Assembly (NCBI RefSeq): GCF_900129425.1
Contig: NZ_LT670817.1
Span: forward strand, 4,774,001-4,838,000
Direction of reading: 5' to 3'
Source of the DNA: Bradyrhizobium erythrophlei
Lineage (GTDB): Bacteria > Pseudomonadota > Alphaproteobacteria > Rhizobiales > Xanthobacteraceae
Length of the DNA stretch: 64,000 bases
The notes beneath the pieces are model-generated. The model had not been told where the DNA came from and searched no databases. It was given only the letters and a program-made list of their open reading frames with translations. The translations under genes and the position numbers were made by a program. Of this stretch, positions 8,107-16,820 are shown in pieces (position 1 is the stretch's first letter; every line of letters starts with the position of its first letter).

Positions 8107-9006
8107 TTAGATTAGCTCCCGAGCCAACTCGTCGAGTTCGACTTCGAGAGCGTCGCTCCAGGACGGGGTGACGATTCCGAAGACGTCTTTGAGCCGCGAT
8201 AGATCGAGGCGAGAGTTTCCGGGCCGCTTCGCTTTGGTTGGAAAGTCCTGCGTCCCGATCGGGGCAATGGTCTCGACTTCCAGCTTGACCCCGCGCGATT
8301 TCAATCCGGCCGCTATCGCGGTCGCGAAGGCATGCCAGTTCGTTTCGCCGGCGCAAACGACGTTGACGACACCTCCGCTCCCGGCAAGGCGTCCCACGAG
8401 ATCCCGTGAGCCCGGTGATAGAATGTCCGCGACCGCCTGCGCGATCACCCTGGCCGATGTCGGCGCTCCGATCTGATCCGAGACAATCCGCAGTTCCTTG
8501 CGCTCTTTTGCCAGCCGCGCGATGGTCCTGAGGAAATTGGCACCTTTTGACGCATAAACCCAGGAAGTGCGAACAATGAGATGCGGGCCACCGGCCGCTC
8601 TGATCGCGCTATCGCCGGCGAGTTTGCTGGCACCGTAAACCGAGAGCGGCCCTGACGGACTATCCTCGCGCCATGGCTTGTCGCCCTCCCCGTTGAAAAC
8701 GTAGTCGGTCGAGAAATGAACCAGGGGAACGTTATGCCGGGCGGCCCAGCGCGCGATCGCGGCCGGCGCCTCGGCATTGATGCTAAAGGCGAGCGCGGCC
8801 TCGTCCTCGGCATGATCGACCGCCGTATAGGCCGCGGGATTAATGATCAGATCGGGCTTCAGTTCATCAAGCCCGTCGGCCAGCGCGCCGGGCTTCGATA
8901 GATCGAACTCCTCCAGGGCTGGCGCAAGAATTTCGCCGCGGTCTCGAAGCAGCGGAAACAGCGCGCCGCCCACCTGCCCCGCGGTTCCCGTCAGCAAAAT
9001 CCGCAT
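8107..9006 (-). CDS. rmlD: dTDP-4-dehydrorhamnose reductase
   Basis: A 299-residue SDR-type enzyme that reduces dTDP-4-dehydro-L-rhamnose to dTDP-L-rhamnose with NAD(P)H, the last step of the pathway. GTAGQVG (residues 7-13) is the Rossmann loop, STDYVFNG holds the catalytic Ser/Thr region, and YGASK holds the Tyr/Lys pair. The ATG at 9006 was preferred over the longer frame: it overlaps the rmlC stop as ATGA, which implies translational coupling, and it places the Rossmann motif at the N terminus. All four rml genes lie in this locus. Confidence 0.95.
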   Translation of the reverse strand: MRILLTGTAGQVGGALFPLLRDRGEILAPALEEFDLSKPGALADGLDELKPDLIINPAAYTAVDHAEDEAALAFSINAEAPAAIARWAARHNVPLVHFSTDYVFNGEGDKPWREDSPSGPLSVYGASKLAGDSAIRAAGGPHLIVRTSWVYASKGANFLRTIARLAKERKELRIVSDQIGAPTSARVIAQAVADILSPGSRDLVGRLAGSGGVVNVVCAGETNWHAFATAIAAGLKSRGVKLEVETIAPIGTQDFPTKAKRPGNSRLDLSRLKDVFGIVTPSWSDALEVELDELARELI

Positions 9007-9560
9007 CAGACCTGTCCATAGACCGGGAGGTTTTTTACCTCCGCCAGCACAGGTGCTGCGGCATCGCGCGAGGACAGCGAAGGATGGTCGATCCCCCAAT
9101 TGATGCCGATCGCCGGATCATCCCAGCGGACCACGATCTCATCCTTCGGGCTGTAAACATTATCGCATTTGTAGAAGAAGTCCGCGCTCTCGGAGAGCAC
9201 CAGAAAGCCATGCGCAAAGCCGCGGGGCACCCAGAGCTGGCGGCGGTTGTCTTCGCTCAGTTCAACGGCAACATGTCGCCCATAGTTGGGGCTTCCCAGG
9301 CGGACGTCGACTGAGACGTCCAGTACCCGGCCGCGCATCACGGATACGAGCTTGCCCTGGGTTGAGGGGTTCTGCAGGTGCAAGCCGCGAAGTACGCCAT
9401 AGCCGGAACGGGAAAGGTTATCCTGAACGAACGCGCCCCGAATACCATGTTCCGCGTATCTATCGAGCTGGTAAGTCTCCAGGAAAAAGCCCCGTGGATC
9501 GCCATACATTTTGGGCTCGACAATCAAAACCTCCGGAAGACTGGTCGCAACGATCTGCAT
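9006..9560 (-). CDS. rmlC: dTDP-4-dehydrorhamnose 3,5-epimerase
   Basis: A 184-residue cupin-fold epimerase that converts dTDP-4-dehydro-6-deoxyglucose to dTDP-4-dehydrorhamnose. Family signatures include DPRGFFLETY near residue 22, RGLHLQNP with the catalytic His, QGKLVSVMRGRVLDV, and WVPRGFAHGFLVLSE. The length is normal for RmlC. It is the first gene of the rmlC-rmlD pair, and its promoter must lie in the 109-bp gap shared with the divergent rmlA. Confidence 0.96.
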   Translation of the reverse strand: MQIVATSLPEVLIVEPKMYGDPRGFFLETYQLDRYAEHGIRGAFVQDNLSRSGYGVLRGLHLQNPSTQGKLVSVMRGRVLDVSVDVRLGSPNYGRHVAVELSEDNRRQLWVPRGFAHGFLVLSESADFFYKCDNVYSPKDEIVVRWDDPAIGINWGIDHPSLSSRDAAAPVLAEVKNLPVYGQV

Positions 9561-9669
9561 CGCCTGAGCTCTCTAAAATGTCATGCGCCGGTGTTAACTC
9601 TGGATAACAAACTTGTGCAGTGCACGCCATCTGTTAAGAATCTGACGATCAATCAAATCGCGAGGCGCT

Positions 9670-10563
<894 letters not shown>

Positions 10564-10565
10564 CC

Positions 10566-11633
10566 ATGCGCTTTGAGAAAGAGGTCATCTTTGTCACCGG
10601 CGGCGCGGGCTTCATCGGCTCGGCGGTGGTGCGCCATCTGCTGCGCGATACCCACGCCCGGGTCGTCAACATCGACAAGCTGACCTATGCCGCAAACCTG
10701 GATTCGCTGCCCGGCGCGGTCGGCAATCCGCATTATGCCTTCGAGCAGGTCTGCATCCGCGATGCGGCCTCCTTGCGAAAGCTGTTCGAAAAATACCAGC
10801 CCGATGCGGTGATGAATCTCGCCGCCGAGAGCCATGTCGATCGCTCGATCGACGGCCCCGGCGAATTCGTGCAAACCAATATCGTCGGCACCTTCACGCT
10901 GCTTCAGGAGAGCCTGCGGCACTGGCGAAGCCAGTCGCCCGAGAAACGCGCAAAGTTCCGTTTCCTGCACATCTCGACCGATGAGGTGTTCGGCTCACTT
11001 GGCGACGAGGGCCTGTTCACCGAGACCACCGCTTACGCGCCCAACTCGCCCTATTCCGCGAGCAAGGCCGCCTCCGATCATCTGGTCCGCGCCTGGCGCG
11101 AGACCTACGATCTGCCGGCGCTGGTGACGAACTGCTCGAACAATTACGGGCCGTACCATTTCCCGGAAAAGCTGATCCCGCACATCATCATCAAGGGGCT
11201 GGCCGGCGAGCCCCTGCCCGTCTATGGCGACGGCCGGAACATCCGGGACTGGCTCTATGTCGAGGACCACGCCAGGGCACTGACGCTGGTGCTCGAACGC
11301 GGCGTGGTCGGCGAGACCTACAATGTCGGCGGCCGCAACGAGCGCACCAATTTGCATGTGGTGGAAAGCATCTGCGACCTCTTGGACGAAATCCTGCCGG
11401 GCGCGGCCGGACCACGGCGAAACCTGATCTCCTTTGTCACGGACCGGCCTGGCCACGACCGGCGCTACGCGATCGACGCCTCGAAGCTGGAGCGGGAGCT
11501 GGGCTGGCGAGCCGAGGAACATTTCGAAAGCGGCATCGAGAAGACGGTGCGCTGGTATGTCGACCAGCAACCGTGGTGGCGGGCCATTCTCGATCGCGGA
11601 TACTCCACGGGTCGCCTGGGGCTGCGTCAATAA
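10566..11633 (+). CDS. rmlB: dTDP-glucose 4,6-dehydratase
   Basis: A 355-residue extended-SDR enzyme that turns dTDP-glucose into dTDP-4-dehydro-6-deoxyglucose. GGAGFIG (residues 12-18) binds NAD, STDEVFG holds the catalytic Thr-Asp-Glu, and YSASKAASDHL holds the Tyr-Lys pair. The GRNERTNLHVV and DRPGHDRRYAIDASKL segments are diagnostic for RmlB. The ATG at 10566, two bases after the rmlA stop, gives the usual N terminus; the frame is open further upstream inside rmlA. It is cotranscribed with rmlA. Confidence 0.96.
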   Translation: MRFEKEVIFVTGGAGFIGSAVVRHLLRDTHARVVNIDKLTYAANLDSLPGAVGNPHYAFEQVCIRDAASLRKLFEKYQPDAVMNLAAESHVDRSIDGPGEFVQTNIVGTFTLLQESLRHWRSQSPEKRAKFRFLHISTDEVFGSLGDEGLFTETTAYAPNSPYSASKAASDHLVRAWRETYDLPALVTNCSNNYGPYHFPEKLIPHIIIKGLAGEPLPVYGDGRNIRDWLYVEDHARALTLVLERGVVGETYNVGGRNERTNLHVVESICDLLDEILPGAAGPRRNLISFVTDRPGHDRRYAIDASKLERELGWRAEEHFESGIEKTVRWYVDQQPWWRAILDRGYSTGRLGLRQ

Positions 11634-11791
11634 GCTGACCGATCCACAAAGCCCGGAACGGCAAGCTGACGGTTAACGATTCGCTGCCTTGAAGCCCGCG
11701 ATTTTAGGCTAATTTGATCGCGTGCTCGAACGCGATCGAAGATTCTTTCCTGTATTCGTTGCGGCAAGCGAATATTGGGGGAGTAATTCAG

Positions 11792-12235
11792 ATGCGTCGT
11801 CTCGTCAAAATCGCCGCGGCCGTGTCGGTGCTGGGAACGGCATTTTTCGGGACCGCAGAAGCCGCCTTCATCGGCATGCCGATGAATCTCGGCGTCCAAC
11901 TCGAGCGTGTCCGGTTCGAAACGCCGACTCTGGCCCCGATGGCGCATACGCGCTCTTCCATGGAATATCCGGATGACTGCAAGGCCCGCAAAATCGTTTT
12001 CCGGAGCGGTCGGGTTAGGCTCACTCCGCAGCGTGTCCAGGACCTGATGGCGGTCAACACCCCCGTCAATTCGTCGATCGAGCCCGAGCGAAATGATGCG
12101 GGCATCGCGGGCGAAAGGTGGCTTGTGGCCCCTCCTTCGGAGATTGCAATGATTACGCCGTGACCAGGCGTCACGATTTGATCGCGCGCGGTGACGCAGC
12201 GAATGATCGAGTTCGCTGAGCGACGCGATCCAAAT
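11792..12235 (+). pseudogene. transglutaminase-like cysteine peptidase (BTLCP-type), frameshifted
   Basis: The gene starts at ATG 11792 after a GGGGGAG ribosome-binding site and encodes a signal peptide (MRRLVKIAAAVSVLG...AEA), then FIGMPMNLGVQLERV. The frame ends early at 12163. Just before that stop, another frame continues the family sequence: SGDCNDYAVTRRHDLIARG is encoded if one G is restored near 12137. GDC-x-DYA is the catalytic cysteine motif of bacterial transglutaminase-like cysteine proteinases, so the break falls immediately before the active-site Cys. The second frame reaches a stop at about 12235, and downstream similarity fades. Members are usually exported and around 200 residues long. 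Either a true pseudogene or a one-base sequencing error followed by decay. Confidence 0.75.
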
Positions 12236-12429
12236 GCTCCGACGCCTGGGCTGAACATCGACCGCGAACGGCTGATGCCGCCAACGAAGTCGGCCGCTTC
12301 TGATTTGCGCCAGCCGTGTTCCCCAGAACCGCAATAGTTGCCGTTTCAAGCTGCGCGCGGGATATATTTGCCGCTCCGCAAAATGCGGGGCGGTCAAAGC
12401 AGAGCGAAGTCTGTATCCGGTACGCCAGA

Positions 12430-12696
12430 CTAGTGCGCGGTCATCCAGACGCGGGCTTCGCGCTGGGCCATGGCGATCTCGACTTCGGACATCATCTCGG
12501 CGACCTCGCGGCGCAGCCGGGCGGCCTCTGCGCAGCCCTTGACGGCGGCGAGGTTGAACCACTTATGCGCGGCGATGAGGTTGACCACACCGGATCGTCC
12601 GCTCGCCCAGTACAGCCCGCGCTCGAACAACGCATCCGGGATGGCGCTTGCTTCCACCGGCGTTGCCGTATCCAGATCGATATGCCCCTGAAACAC
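12430..12696 (-). CDS. small Sel1-repeat-like protein
   Basis: An 88-residue protein with one clear Sel1/TPR-like helix pair: LFERGLYWASGRSGVVNLIAAHKWFNLAAVKGCAEAA. In this pattern A-x-x-W-F-x-x-A-A-x-x-G is the Sel1 hallmark, followed by a basic amphipathic helix, RLRREVAEMMSEVEIAMAQREARVW. GGAGATGACAGG lies upstream of the ATG as ribosome-binding sequence. Such short proteins are common in bradyrhizobia and are presumed to bind partner proteins; the role is unknown. It stands alone on its strand. Confidence 0.7.
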   Translation of the reverse strand: MFQGHIDLDTATPVEASAIPDALFERGLYWASGRSGVVNLIAAHKWFNLAAVKGCAEAARLRREVAEMMSEVEIAMAQREARVWMTAH

Positions 12697-12891
12697 CTGT
12701 CATCTCCTTTTTGATTTTTGGCCGCCCTGCTCCGAGCGCGGCCCCTGTCCGCTTGTCTAACGACCCGTCATCCCCCACGCCGTTTGCCGGCTTGTTGGGA
12801 TGATCATGACCGATAAAATTTGAAGAGCGGTTTAAGTATCGCGATGAATCGGATGTAAACGCGCGGTCGGCACCACCAGCCCCGAAATCGC

Positions 12892-12917
12892 AAAAACCCT
12901 TGTTTTGCAGGGTTTTT
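12892..12917. terminator. bidirectional terminator-like hairpin
   Basis: AAAAACCCT (12892-12900) is the reverse complement of AGGGTTTTT (12909-12917) around an 8-base loop, so either strand gives a stem with a terminal U-run. No annotated gene ends next to it. It may close a short noncoding transcript coming from the hairpin-rich region at 12966-13135, or one from the left. Confidence 0.5.
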
Positions 12918-12965
12918 CAAGGAAGCGCGGAATTCGGTTTACCCTGCCATTTCGCAAAACGATAA

Positions 12966-13135
12966 CCATTGGCGCAATGGCGCGCCCATTCAGCCGTCCG
13001 GCACCCGCGAAAGCGGGCGATCGGTCTTTCAGTCCTTAGGGATTGATCGAAAGGCCGCGGCGTACCGGATCCTCCGCGTTCGCGGAATAGGACCGTGGAC
13101 TACGGCGGTCGCAGCGCAGGCCTGAACGGCCGTCG
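12966..13135. ncRNA. candidate structured RNA: cluster of stable hairpins in noncoding DNA
   Basis: Within 170 noncoding bases several stems can be drawn by eye. CCATT/AATGG is at 12966-12980. CCCGC-GAAA-GCGGG, with a GNRA loop, is at 13004-13017. An 8-bp stem GGTCTTTC/GAAAGGCC (13023-13030 with 13049-13056) encloses a smaller hairpin. A 12-bp interrupted stem runs 13066-13095 (CGG-TCCT-CCGCG with CGCGG-AGGA-CCG). GGCC/GGCC follows near 13119-13131. No coding frame with a start signal covers it. The strand is undecided, because these stems fold on either strand. This is inference from structure only. Confidence 0.35.
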
Positions 13136-13139
13136 CAGG

Positions 13140-13509
13140 CGATCAGGGCAATTATGATTCTAAAGGATTGGGAAATCAGTATGCCGGGGGCACCAGCCGC
13201 GCCGGCTCAGAGAACGAGGGCGTCGGCGAACACGTCAGGACCAGATTTCACCTGAGGCGAAGATCGCCGGTGAAATTGCGGACCAAGATCCGCACCGAAC
13301 GAAGAAAACTTGTTTCTTCTGCTGGAGCGTTTTTCGACAGGGCGAACCCTTCGAAACCACGATCCAGCCGTTTGACCTGATGTCTCGCCGACACCCTCTG
13401 TCGTCGACCAGAGCCATCCGGTTTAAGATCTGCTTCGAGAAGCAGATCGTCCTGAAGGCTCTTGTGACGTGCCGGCATCAAGCCGCCGGCAATTCTTGAG
13501 AAGCGAAAT
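13140..13509. other. 370-bp gap without a supported gene
   Basis: Two weak inverted repeats are visible (GATCTGCTTCGAGAAGCAGATC at about 13429-13450, an extended stem), but I see no start signal or protein family. The latter stem lies about 60 bases after the stop codon of the lysine-rich peptide gene on the minus strand and could be its terminator. Confidence 0.4.
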
Positions 13510-13602
13510 TTACTTCTTCTTCTTGGCGACCTTGCGGGTCTTCTTCGCAGTCTTCTTCACTGCGCTCTTCGCCTTCTTTGCCTTCTTAGCTTTCTTGGCC
13601 AT
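13510..13602 (-). CDS. 30-residue lysine/alanine-rich basic peptide
   Basis: A tiny gene beginning MAKKAKKAKKAK and ending RKVAKKKK. About 16 of the 30 residues are lysine, most of the rest are alanine, and no acidic residue is present. An excellent ribosome-binding site (AGGAGGGCAAC) sits directly before the ATG, which argues that it is translated. The KKAKKAKK/AKKT repeats resemble the tails of histone H1-like and HU-like bacterial proteins, so binding to nucleic acid is plausible, but the full gene is only the tail. It is flanked by about 370 and 560 bp without other genes. Function unknown. Confidence 0.7.
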   Translation of the reverse strand: MAKKAKKAKKAKSAVKKTAKKTRKVAKKKK

Positions 13603-14166
13603 GTTGCCCTCCTGATGTAGTGAGATGGCTTAATCGCTGCGTGCACTCGGGAATCGATATGCACTGCATCCCGAATACACCAACACATCTAAAAAAACAG
13701 CGTCCCGCTTAAGGAAGTGTTGACGCGCCGACGCGAGAGCGCGCGCAACGCGTTGATCGGCAACACCTCGATGCATTCGCGCAACGACGCGAAAAGCGCT
13801 TGAAACGCCGACATCGGCGATTGTCAATATCGCACGAAATGCCTGTGCCGCAGGTGTTTCTTTCATCGACGCATTGCGCAATCGACGTGCAATAGATGTC
13901 TGTGCCGCTCATCAATGCCAGCTAAAAACGCTTTGCGCGGACTCTGAGTCGCGGTATTTGGCAATAAAAAAATTTTCGTCCTCGCCGGCTTCGCGTCTCA
14001 TCGGCGCTCGCCAAAACCGGTTTTTTGGACGAATCGGCGGCGCTGATTCGCAACGCGGTTTTTGCTCCGCACGATGCACCGCCCGTCCTGATCAACGATC
14101 GATGCACGCTTGCGTACGAGTTCAGCGAGGCGCCGGCCATGACGCCGGCGTCACCTCACGCACCCG
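13603..14166. other. 560-bp gap without a supported gene
   Basis: The region carries several short inverted motifs and overlapping open frames, none with a ribosome-binding site or a recognisable family. The promoter of the lysine-rich peptide lies near its left end. The right end abuts the 3' end of gatB. Confidence 0.4.
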
Positions 14167-15651
14167 TCAGATGCCGAGTTTGGACTTCAGCAGATCGTTC
14201 ACGACCTGCGGGTTGGCCTTGCCGCCGGATGACTTCATCACCTGGCCGACGAACCAGCCAATCATCGCCGGCTTGGCTTTCGCCTGGGCGACCTTGTCGG
14301 GATTGGCTGACATGATGTCGTCGACCACCCTCTCGATCGCGCCGAGATCGGTGACCTGCTTCATGCCGCGCGATTCGACCAGCGCGCGGGGATCGCCGCC
14401 CTCCTGCCAGACGATCTCGAACAGGTCTTTTGCAATTTTGCCCGAGATTGTGCCCTCGCCGATCAGCTCGACGATGCTGCCGAGCTGTCCGGCCGACACC
14501 GGCGAACCCGAAATATCCCGGCCCTCCTTGTTGAGCCGGCCGAACAATTCGTTGATCACCCAGTTGGCGGCGAGCTTGCCGTCGCGGGCCTTGTCGGCAA
14601 GTCCGGCAAGCACGGCTTCAAAGAAGTCCGCGCTCTCGCGTTCAGCGACCAGCACGCTGGCGTCGTAAGGCGACAGGCCGAAGTCGGCGATGAAGCGCGC
14701 CTTCTTCTGGTCCGGCAATTCCGGCAGATTGGCCCTGAGATCGGCGACATAGGCTTCGCTGAACTCGAGCGGCAGCAGGTCGGGATCCGGGAAATAGCGG
14801 TAGTCGTGCGCCTCTTCCTTCGAGCGCATCGAACGCGTCTCGCCCTTGTTCGGATCGAACAACCGGGTTTCCTGGTCGATGGCGCCGCCGTCCTCGATGA
14901 TCTCGATCTGGCGCCTCGCCTCGTATTCGATCGCCTGCCCGATGAAGGCGATCGAGTTCATGTTCTTGATCTCGCAGCGGGTGCCGAGCGGTCCGCCCGG
15001 CTTGCGCACGGACACGTTGACGTCGGCGCGCAGGGATCCCTTCTCCATGTCGCCGTCGCAGGTGCCGAGATAGCGCAGGATCGAGCGCAACTTGGTCACA
15101 TAGGCCTTCGCCTGCTCGGACGAGCGGATGTCGGGCTTGGAGACGATCTCCATCAAGGCCACGCCGGACCGGTTGAGGTCGACATATGACAGGGTCGAAC
15201 TCCGATCGTGCAGCGACTTGCCGGCGTCCTGTTCCAGATGCAGCCGCTCGATGCCCACGGTGGCCGTTTCGCCGTCCGCCAGCTCGACCACCACCTCACC
15301 CTCGCCCACGATCGGCGACTTGTACTGGCTGATCTGGTAGCCCTGCGGCAGGTCCGGATAGAAATAGTTCTTGCGGTCGAACACCGAGCGCAGATTGATC
15401 TGCGCATTGAGGCCGAGCCCGGTGCGCACCGCTTGCGCGACGCAGAATTCGTTGATGACAGGCAGCATGCCCGGCATCGCCGCATCGACCAGCGAGACAT
15501 GGCTGTTGGGTGCGCCGCCGAATTCCGTCGAGGCCCCGGAAAACAGTTTTGAGTTCGAGGTGACCTGGGCATGGACTTCCAGCCCGATCACCATTTCCCA
15601 GTCGCCGGTGGCGCCCTTGATCAGCTTCGATGGTTTGACTGCAACGTTCAT
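14167..15651 (-). CDS. gatB: Asp/Glu-tRNA amidotransferase subunit B
   Basis: A 494-residue subunit of the GatCAB amidotransferase, which converts misacylated Glu-tRNA-Gln and/or Asp-tRNA-Asn to the amide form in the cytoplasm. GatB binds the tRNA and carries the kinase site. The N terminus WEMVIGLEVHAQV and the segments DLPQGYQISQYKSPI, RCEIKNMNSIAFIGQAIEYE, HDYRYFPDPDLLPL and the C-terminal YqeY-like tail LLKSKLGI are family signatures. It is separated from gatC-gatA by a methyltransferase gene on the other strand, so it likely has its own promoter. Confidence 0.97.
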   Translation of the reverse strand: MNVAVKPSKLIKGATGDWEMVIGLEVHAQVTSNSKLFSGASTEFGGAPNSHVSLVDAAMPGMLPVINEFCVAQAVRTGLGLNAQINLRSVFDRKNYFYPDLPQGYQISQYKSPIVGEGEVVVELADGETATVGIERLHLEQDAGKSLHDRSSTLSYVDLNRSGVALMEIVSKPDIRSSEQAKAYVTKLRSILRYLGTCDGDMEKGSLRADVNVSVRKPGGPLGTRCEIKNMNSIAFIGQAIEYEARRQIEIIEDGGAIDQETRLFDPNKGETRSMRSKEEAHDYRYFPDPDLLPLEFSEAYVADLRANLPELPDQKKARFIADFGLSPYDASVLVAERESADFFEAVLAGLADKARDGKLAANWVINELFGRLNKEGRDISGSPVSAGQLGSIVELIGEGTISGKIAKDLFEIVWQEGGDPRALVESRGMKQVTDLGAIERVVDDIMSANPDKVAQAKAKPAMIGWFVGQVMKSSGGKANPQVVNDLLKSKLGI

Positions 15652-15877
15652 GGGCGGCTCGGGTCAAGGTGTCATGGAACATGGATTCACGGCGAAAGGC
15701 CTTGAAATAGCTGGATTTTTCTCTCGCCGGACGCTCGGTATATAACATTGCCGCGACAACCCGTCGAGACTATGGATAGATGGAGATCAAGTCGTCGGAT
15801 GGATAGTCTTAGTGGTCGCCGCAAAATTTGCAGCGGCCCTTTTCTGATGTTGCGCGGCAAGCGGGAGCGACGGGACA

Positions 15878-16423
15878 ATGATGTGCGAACCACCCGCGGA
15901 CGGAATCAAGCTTCATATTGGCGGTTGGGAACAGCGCGAGGGATGGAAGATACTGGATGCCATTCCGGGACCGATCGTTGATTACGTCGGAAATTGCACT
16001 GATCTGACGTTTCTGAACGACGAGAGTTGCGGCGAGGTCTATGCCTCGCATGTGTTCGAGCATCTCGGCTATAATGGGGAGCTTCAAGGCGCCCTTCAAG
16101 GCATTTACCGTGTCCTCAAGCCGGGCGGCAGGCTGAGGGCCTCGGTCCCCGACCTTGAAACCTTATGCAAGATATACGTCCACCCCAACATCACGCCTCA
16201 GGGGCGCTTTCATATCATGCGGATGATGTTTGGTGGCCGAACGACACCGTATGACATCCACTATACGGGCCTGGATATGACCATGCTCGGAACCCTGCTT
16301 CATGACGCCGGATTCCGCGAGATCGAGCGTGTCGAAAAGTTCGGCGTATTCCAAGACACCAGCGAATTGCGTTTCAGCGACACGCCGATAAGTCTCAATA
16401 TGATTGCTCGCAAACCCGTTTAG
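15878..16423 (+). CDS. predicted SAM-dependent methyltransferase
   Basis: A 181-residue protein with the pattern of short class I methyltransferases. KLHIGGWEQREGWKILDA at the start stands in for motif I, then YASHVFEHLGY, and YRVLKPGGRLRASVPDLE is the typical post-motif III segment of Methyltransf_11-like enzymes. The substrate cannot be told. It lies between gatB and the gatA-linked small gene on the opposite strand, so it forms a single-gene unit. The ATG at 15878 follows a purine-rich GGGAGCGACGGGAC stretch. Confidence 0.75.
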   Translation: MMCEPPADGIKLHIGGWEQREGWKILDAIPGPIVDYVGNCTDLTFLNDESCGEVYASHVFEHLGYNGELQGALQGIYRVLKPGGRLRASVPDLETLCKIYVHPNITPQGRFHIMRMMFGGRTTPYDIHYTGLDMTMLGTLLHDAGFREIERVEKFGVFQDTSELRFSDTPISLNMIARKPV

Positions 16424-16520
16424 TTGTTCGATATCAGGGATCGACGACTTGCCGACGTTTGGGACTGCCCTGCGAACGGCCTCGCGGCGACTTGATCGGA
16501 AGTCGATTTGCGGCTGGGAC

Positions 16521-16820
16521 TCATGCACTGCCGAGCAGCGCGGACGCGATGCCCTGCCATTCGGTTTCGAGAGCACCGGCCGCAACCGGTTTGCCGGCCC
16601 TGCGGTACCAATAGCCGGCGTTGCCGAGGTCGCCCTCGACGCGATGCAGATAGGCATGGACCCACGCTGACTCGGCGGTGTCTTCGTCCTGAACCAGTTT
16701 GTGTGCCTCGTCCCACCCGCCTTTGGCGGCCCACCACAAGGCGGCCAGCGGCGCGTCGAGATCGGGCGCGGGGGCGGCACCCGCCAAGCTCGCTTTGAAC
16801 TCCGCCAAGCTCACCACCAC
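16521..16820 (-). CDS. conserved small protein downstream of gatA
   Basis: A 99-residue soluble protein without signal peptide or membrane segment. It contains LAALWWAAKGGWDEAHKLVQDEDTAESAWVHAYLHRVEGDLGNAGYWYRRAGKP, a helical pattern typical of short rhizobial hypothetical proteins. Its start overlaps the end of gatA by 10 bases, indicating translational coupling to gatA in one operon. Function unknown; a helper role in the gat operon would be speculation. Confidence 0.7.
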   Translation of the reverse strand: MVVSLAEFKASLAGAAPAPDLDAPLAALWWAAKGGWDEAHKLVQDEDTAESAWVHAYLHRVEGDLGNAGYWYRRAGKPVAAGALETEWQGIASALLGSA

